Shown: positions 59,176 to 64,000 of the stretch, one piece after another | How positions within the stretch are numbered: position 1 is the first letter of the stretch | Layout of the letters: every line of letters starts with the position of its first letter | NCBI RefSeq assembly: GCF_003627795.1 | Contig: NZ_CP032686.1 | Location: 186,001-250,000, forward strand | DNA: 64,000 bases | From: Rhizobium sp. CCGE531 | GTDB lineage: Bacteria > Pseudomonadota > Alphaproteobacteria > Rhizobiales > Rhizobiaceae | Reading direction: 5' to 3' | The notes under the pieces: generated by a model | Databases searched by the model: none | What the model was told of the DNA's origin: nothing | Seen by the model: only the letters and a program-made list of their open reading frames with translations | Translations under genes and position numbers: made by a program

Positions 59176-60374
59176 ATGTCTTCCAATGCCAGGCAAGCAT
59201 TCGTCATGATCAGGGCAAACCTGTTCAGCCTGCCGCGACGCGTCTCCATCTCGGTCTCCATGGTGATCTCCGTGGCGCTGGTCGTTTGTGTTCTCACAGG
59301 TTTTCTGGCGATGGCGAGAGGCTTCGAGATCGCTCTGCAAAGTGCCGGTTCGAATTCGGTGGCAGTCATTCTGGGCGGAGGCACCAATCAGGAGGCTGGT
59401 TCAGACGTTCCGGCCTCGGTCATCCGCACGCTTGGCGCGATGACCGGCGATATCGGCATCACACGGGATGCCAACGGCATGCCGATCTTCTCGCGTGAAA
59501 TCGTCGTCGCGGTCGATTGCAAATCGGGCAACGCTGGCACGGGCAGACTTTGGCCTTACGGGGTATGGACGCAAGCGGTCCGTCGATCCGTGACAATATA
59601 ACCCTGTCGGCCGGGCGCCTATTTGCAGCCGGCACGCGCGAGATCGTCGTCGGAGACCGCCTCGCGCAGCAGTTTGGATTTTCGATCGGCAGCGTGGTGC
59701 GGCTCGGTACGGTCGACTGGACGGTGGTCGGTCTCTTCTCTGCGCAAGGCAGTGCGTTCGAATCCGAAATCTGGGCCGATCTCGACGCGGTTCGATCGGC
59801 CTTCGATCGTCAGGGGCAAGTGCAAAGCCTGCGCATGCGCCTTGCCGACCCCGCCTCGTTGTCACGACTGCAGGATAGGCTCGACGCCATCAAGACCACG
59901 CCGCTGCGTGCCGTCATCGAAGCCGAACTTTATGCGGCCCAATCGGCTCGCACCGCAAGCCTGATCCGGTTGTTCGGATGGCCGCTTGCGCTTTTGATGG
60001 CGGTTGGCGCAACCGCTGGCGCGCTCAACACCATGACGAATTCGGTCTCCGACCGCACCGTCGAGATCGCAACGGTCCGGGCTCTGGGCTTCAGCCGCAT
60101 ATCGGCGTTTCTTGGAACCTGGGTGGAGGCAGTCCTGCTCGCCGCCATGGGCGTGGTGGCCGGGCTATCGGCTTCGTGGCTCGCCTTCAATGGCTGGCAG
60201 GCAAGCACCGTCGGCGCCAATGGCGCGCGCATGGCCTTCCAGCTTTCCGTAACCGGCGATGTCATGGTAACGGCCGGTCTGCTCGGACTTGCAATCGGCA
60301 TTCTGGGCGGCGCCTTGCCAGCGACCGTTGCAAGCAGGCTTCCCTTGACCGCAGCCTTGCGATCACGCGGATAA
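59176..60374 (+). pseudogene. FtsX-like ABC permease (second of pair), frameshifted
   Basis: The frame from ATG 59176 (LPRRVSISVSMVISVALVVCVLTGFLAM span) is normal to about residue 120. Reading then shifts: LALRGMDASGPSIRDNITLSAGRLF continues in another frame from 59550 to 60374, which carries the FtsX core (LLMAVGATAGALNTMTNSVSDRTVEIATVRALGFSRISAF). A one-base deletion between 59541 and 59552 explains this. Joined, it would be about 400 residues, matching its partner. As it stands it cannot give a full-length product. Real decay and sequence error are both possible. Confidence 0.85.
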
Positions 60375-60416
60375 GATCCTGGCGTGACGTGGCAAAGCGT
60401 ATAATTTGCAGAAATT

Positions 60417-60740
60417 TCAGGCGGCTTGATCGCAGTTGTCCTTCATGTTCCCTCTCGAGCAATATTCGAGTTCGATCTCGAGCAGCCTTGTCGCCTGGGC
60501 AAGCGCATCTTCCGCCTCCGCGAACAACAGTGACTTATCACCCATTCTGGCCTCGCCATAATTTTGGGCGCGCAGCAAGACGAGTTCGGCCAGATCGATG
60601 CATTCCGGCGTCGGTTGGATAAGGTTCAGGCAATAGCGCAGATTGATGGCAACCTCGATGGCGAATTCGGCGGCCGAGAAGCCCAGTATGGCGCCCGGCG
60701 GGGCTGAACGGGCCAGAAATATCCTCCAGTGTTGGGTCAT
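60417..60740 (-). CDS. Small hypothetical protein
   Basis: 107 residues from ATG 60740, starting MTQHWRIFLARSAPPGAILGFSAAEFAIEVAINLRYCLNL. It is mostly helical, with two acidic helices at the end (AEAEDALAQATRLLEIELEYCSRG). I do not recognise the family. Codon use fits the genome and the frame is intact. It is convergent with the efflux operon. The start was chosen over a longer frame because upstream sequence is low in protein-like features; ATTATG has a weak ribosome-binding site (GGGAG). Confidence 0.6.
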   Translation of the reverse strand: MTQHWRIFLARSAPPGAILGFSAAEFAIEVAINLRYCLNLIQPTPECIDLAELVLLRAQNYGEARMGDKSLLFAEAEDALAQATRLLEIELEYCSRGNMKDNCDQAA

Positions 60741-61151
60741 AATACTCTCCCATCGGACCGATCGCGAAGGTGCTGCCACATCGCGCGTGCCAATTTTTTC
60801 AGAGACGTTATTAGGATCCCGACCACCGCATCTGCGTCGGCAAGGCCCCGGCGTGCCCGCAGTCATATCGGCCGGAGAAAATCGCTTTCAATCATGCAAT
60901 CAGGCAATTGGGCTTCAGTCCGTCTTCTTCTCCGACGTTGGTCTGATGCCATGTCGACAGAAGGTCCCGGGCGCGATTGCTGAAGTCCAAGCCGGGCCTT
61001 GCCCATGCGATAAAACTTGACCCCTCGCGGTGTTGCGACGATCTGATATGGAGATCGGAATCTGCCAATCGGCGATTAAGGGCGGCGCTTTCGTGCCGGG
61101 GAACGATGACCGCCCGTCGCTGGAACGACTTCAAGCCTCAGGAGGCTACGG
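60741..61151. other. Intergenic region, nothing assigned
   Basis: About 410 bases between the divergent small gene and the Gly/Asn-rich gene. Several open frames exist but none has family features. The right-hand end holds GGAGG (61141-61145), which serves the next gene. Confidence 0.45.
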
Positions 61152-61631
61152 GTGTCATTGCGTCGAAAGCTTATTGCTGCCTTGCCATGCTTGTTGCTGA
61201 CCCTGGTCAGCACGGCAATCCCCTACACTGTCAAAATTCACGGCGGTTCCGCGACATTTGCGCAGCAGATGGCGGAGGCCAAGGGAGGGAACGGCAATGG
61301 CGGTGGCAATGGTGGTGGCAATGGCGGCGGAAACGGCAATGGCGGAGGCAATGGAAACGGCGGCGGCAACAGCGGCAATGGAGGCGGTACACGGCAATGG
61401 GAAAGGAAACGACAAGGGCCAGTCGTCCAGCACCAAGAGCGCGACGCAAAGTCGGTCGATGCCGATCAGTCTACCGACACCGAACGGCTCGATGACCGTT
61501 CGCCACAAGGATGGCATGAGCGAAAAGATACAGAGTGGACGCTATGGTGATGCAGGATTCAAAGGCCCGCACGATCGTCAATCGCAATGCCACGGTTGCG
61601 GACGACAGCGGCTCAATCCTTCCTTCACTGA
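61152..61631 (+). pseudogene. Gly/Asn-rich secreted protein, reading frame disturbed
   Basis: The frame at 61152 (preceded by GGAGG) encodes a signal peptide (LIAALPCLLLTLVSTAIPYTVKI) and about 40 residues of GGGNG repeats. It then loses register near 61387: GGTACACGGC reads better as GGTAACGGC, which gives NGNGKGNDKGQSSSTKSATQS and SMPISLPTPNGSMTVRHKDGMSE. A second shift near 61546 leads into VMQDSKARTIVNRNATVAD, a typical rhizobial C-terminus. The end point is uncertain (about 61631). It is convergent with the response regulator remnant. The role is unknown; the low-complexity domain may be a matrix-type protein. Confidence 0.62.
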
Positions 61632-62259
61632 CGGCGCCTTTCAAGTTCATCCCGGAATGCCATCGCAGCTTCCGTTCTGTTGCTCACTTCAAGCTTGGTG
61701 AAGATCTGGGTCATGTGATGCTTGATGTTTTTTCATGCAGATCGAGCTTCAGGCCGATTGTTTTGTTGCTCAATCCGGCGGAGGCCATTCCAGTACTTCC
61801 CGTTCCCGATCCGTCAGCGCTTTGAAGGTTTATTTGAGTGCTGGATCGGTTTCCGAAATCAGGCGAGCCGATAGTGTCGGTGCGACATAGCTGTCACCGG
61901 CGGCGATGCTGCGAATGATATCGGCAAGCATCCGAGACCCGACGCCTTTCAGGACATAGCCCTTTGCGCCGCTCTTAAGCGCCGCCATCACGTCATCGCT
62001 TGCCTCTGAGACCGTCAGCATCACGATCTTCTGGTCGGGTATCCGGTCGAGTATCAGGGGACAGCCTCCAGCCCTCCTCCGGCATCGAGATGTCGAGCAG
62101 CAAGATGTCCGGCCGGCATTCCGCTGCGATCCGCAGTGCGTCCTCCCCTGCTGCTCTTCGCCGACGACGCTAATCCGTCCATTTCGGTCAGACTTCGATG
62201 ACGCCTTCCCTGAAAAGCGGTGATCGTCGATGACTGCCAAGCTGTATTGCAGCTGTCAT
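61625..62259 (-). pseudogene. NarL/LuxR-type response regulator, multiple indels
   Basis: Protein-like sequence continues for about 210 codons but jumps frame at least six times. MTAAIQL starts at 62259. AVIDDHPLFREGVIEVLTEMDG, then EDALRIAAECRPDILLLDISMPE, then LILDRIPDQKIVMLTVSEASDD and SGAKGYVLKG together make a full receiver domain with DD, the phospho-Asp and the Lys. The LuxR helix-turn-helix (ALTDREREVLE, then SNKTIGLKLDLHEKTIKHHM, then VSNRTEAA) follows. Most jumps are one-base changes, several in short runs of C, G or A; an in-frame TAA lies near 61835. As written it is non-functional. Confidence 0.82.
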
Positions 62260-63694
62260 CCTGTTCCTTTCCTCGATGTTCAAAGACATTCGAACGGTGG
62301 TTCCCCGGTTCGATGATAACGCTGAAACGGCCGCCAAGGCGTTCGACTCGATCCCTGAGACCGGCGAGGCCCAGTTTTTGCGGCCCGACGTCGTTCGGGT
62401 CGAATCCCGGCCCCTCATCGGCGACCTCGATCACGACCTGGCCATCTTCCAAGGATTGCACGACCTTTTGCCCGATCCCGCCGGCATGACGATAGCCGTT
62501 GTTCAAGGCTTCCTGGACGAAGCGATAGAGGCAGATCTTTGCGGAGGTGGAAAGATCAGCCGGTATCGCGCCCACGAAGAGCGCGACGGTGACGCCGGTG
62601 CGCCGCTCATGCGCGCGGATCGCGCGCCTCAGGAGATCGGTCAGGTTGTCCGTCTCGATGTGGGGCAGCATCAACCCGCTGCAGATGCCTCTGATTTCCG
62701 TCATCGCGTCGTCGAGGCTGGCTTTGATGGTGCGCAGCGATGCCTCGCGGTCGTCCGGCGCGGTAGCTGCACTTGTCAGGGTCTGGCTGTCCAGGCGCAA
62801 AGAGGCGTAAGCGACCAATTGCGCGGGACCATCATGCAGGTCGGCGCCGATTCGGCGCAAATAGCTCTCGTTGAGCGCAGCTGAACGCTGCGTCGCGCGT
62901 TGAACGCGCGCGCGCAGCGCCTCATTCTGCAGAAGAAGCGTCGACAACTCCCCAATGCGGCCGTTGAGCGCCTTGCGCTGATTGTCGATGGTGCGGCTGC
63001 CGCGCAGGACGATGATCGACAGAAGCGCGAAGAATGTCAGCGTAAACAGGGCAACCACAAGCCAGCTCAACAGCCGGGCCTGCGTCAGGCTGCCTTCGAA
63101 GTCGTTGGCCACCTCGTAAAACTCGGAAACGGCGACGACCTTGCCCGACCAGGGCTGCAGCACCGGATTGTAGATCTCCAGCAGCGGCTTGCCGCTATTA
63201 CGCTCGGCAACGCTTTCCACATCATCGATCCGATTGAATTTGGCGACCATTCGACCGGAAAACGCGGTTCTGAGACTGTCCGAGAGTGGAAACTGCTTGC
63301 CGGAAAGATCCTTGTTGTTGGAGTAGAGGATCGTCCCGTCGTTGCGCCACAGCCGGAATGAAAACAGCCGCGTCCCAAGCGCGCCCTGGCCGAGTGTCTC
63401 GTCAAGGGCCCGTGTCACCGTGTCATCGAGGGCCCGGTTGGTTTGCATATCGGGTAGAAGCGGGGCGATGACGCTGTCGACGTAAAGGGCCGTCGTCGCC
63501 GCGGAATTGCGCGTTACCGCGTTTTCGATCAGGCTGGCAACGAAGTAGCCGACAACGAGCATCGCACAAATCGCGACGAAGCCGCCGGCGAGCAGAAACT
63601 GTCTGGCCAAGGATTGAGAGTTCCAGCGTTCGATCAGACCTGCCAGAGATAGTTTGTGTTTACGATTTTCTCGCGGAACCGGCATGGTCAGCAC
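62260..63694 (-). CDS. Sensor histidine kinase (HisKA_3, NarX-like)
   Basis: About 460 residues. Span 1 (FLLAGGFVAICAMLVVGYFVASL) and span 2 (LLSWLVVALFTLTFFALLSIIVL) enclose a periplasmic sensor domain (about 60-205). The HisKA_3 dimerisation helix RIGADLHDGPAQLVAYASLRLD carries the phospho-acceptor H287. HATPase motifs are ALNNGYRHAG (N box) and ADEGPGFDPND (G box). The last codons are disturbed: at the C4/G4 run 62303-62306 one base too many breaks EPGTTVRMSLNIEER, so the true stop is uncertain. It pairs with the response regulator directly downstream. The signal is unknown. Confidence 0.88.
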
Positions 63695-63969
63695 TGATCT
63701 CCCAACCCCTTATAGCTAGCCCAGCAGGATCGAGTGTCAACCATTGCCCGTCCGTATCGGTCATGTCGTTACCTGAAGACGGTATTGCTACCCGGCCGCC
63801 GCAATCTAAACGACCATCGGGCCGGATCAATCAGACAATGGTCCGAATGCCCAAGGCATAGGTCCGACCGCTGTAGAAACGTGGGATTTCGGCAATATTA
63901 TAGTGCGCAATGATTTGCCGGATACAGCCGTTGCCTCGGGCGCCCGCCGTCTTTTTGAAGGAAATACGC
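63695..63969. other. Intergenic region before the last gene
   Basis: About 275 bases between divergent genes. It should hold two promoters. I could not assign elements with confidence. GAAGGAAA just before 63970 serves as a ribosome-binding site. Confidence 0.45.
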
Positions 63970-64000
63970 ATGAAAATCAGTTCTATCATTGGTACCGCAA
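63970..64000 (+). CDS. Start of a gene cut by the window edge
   Basis: ATG 63970 follows GAAGGAAA and begins MKISSIIGTA, which looks like the start of a signal peptide. Only 10 codons are visible, so the product cannot be named. It is divergent from the sensor kinase. Confidence 0.55.
   Translation, partial: MKISSIIGTA

Noticed and set aside
1..64000. tRNA, rRNA or known riboswitch
   Set aside because: I looked for tRNA cloverleaf tails, SAM-type and cobalamin-type leaders before the methyltransferase and siderophore operons and saw none that I could support.

Overview
The window looks like accessory DNA from a Rhizobiaceae-type alphaproteobacterium (Rhizobium, Agrobacterium or Sinorhizobium relatives). 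The basis is the GC-rich codon use, many solute ABC importers each with a local regulator, IalB-family, DUF995 and DUF4189 secreted proteins, a UDP-xylose/UDP-arabinose polysaccharide locus like one known in Sinorhizobium meliloti, and a NIPSNAP gene. I see no rRNA, tRNA, replication or core housekeeping genes apart from dinB, which fits a secondary replicon or a genomic island-like arm. This placement is inference, not a database result.

Region 1 (1-4.7 kb): a minus-strand catabolic operon encodes a stand-alone Rieske ferredoxin-like protein, an oxygenase that keeps the mononuclear-iron site but lacks the Rieske cluster ligands, a GST-like protein, and the start of a purine-deaminase-like amidohydrolase. 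The layout recalls the NdmC/NdmD/NdmE methylxanthine N7-demethylase. It is followed by a degenerate acylphosphatase-like gene and an ECF sigma / cupredoxin / DUF4142 operon. Region 2 (4.8-12 kb): an SGNH acyltransferase, a CDF-like transporter, a NIPSNAP protein, an IS5-type transposase fragment, a quinone reductase with a divergent LysR regulator, and an AraC regulator. Region 3 (12.3-21.2 kb): a trimeric autotransporter adhesin of about 1980 residues with three tandem 624-bp units, translationally coupled to an upstream small protein and followed by four secreted or membrane proteins, two of them IalB-like.

Region 4 (21.3-26.4 kb): an amino-acid-type ABC importer with a homocysteine S-methyltransferase and a divergent Lrp regulator, probably S-methylmethionine use. 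Region 5 (26.6-34.4 kb): a GntR regulator with two winged-helix domains faces an operon of tagaturonate reductase, a polar-amino-acid-type ABC importer, an L-galactonate-5-dehydrogenase-like enzyme and altronate dehydratase. The promoter carries a perfect palindrome. Region 6 (34.4-38.5 kb): a siderophore-type ABC importer and DNA polymerase IV.

Region 7 (38.7-48 kb): an AraC regulator and an exopolysaccharide operon (UDP-xylose synthase, UDP-sugar 4-epimerase, GT2 synthase, UDP-glucose dehydrogenase, DUF995, GH26-like hydrolase, DUF995). Region 8 (48.5-54.7 kb): a DUF4239 protein, then a LacI regulator and a ribose-type sugar ABC importer with two copies of a likely LacI operator. Region 9 (55-64 kb): a membrane-bound AraC regulator next to a MacAB/DevBCA-like efflux operon, a Gly/Asn-rich secreted protein and a two-component system. 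From 57.4 to 62.3 kb several genes are broken by one-base indels, many in short homopolymers. This is either recent decay or, more likely, sequence error.
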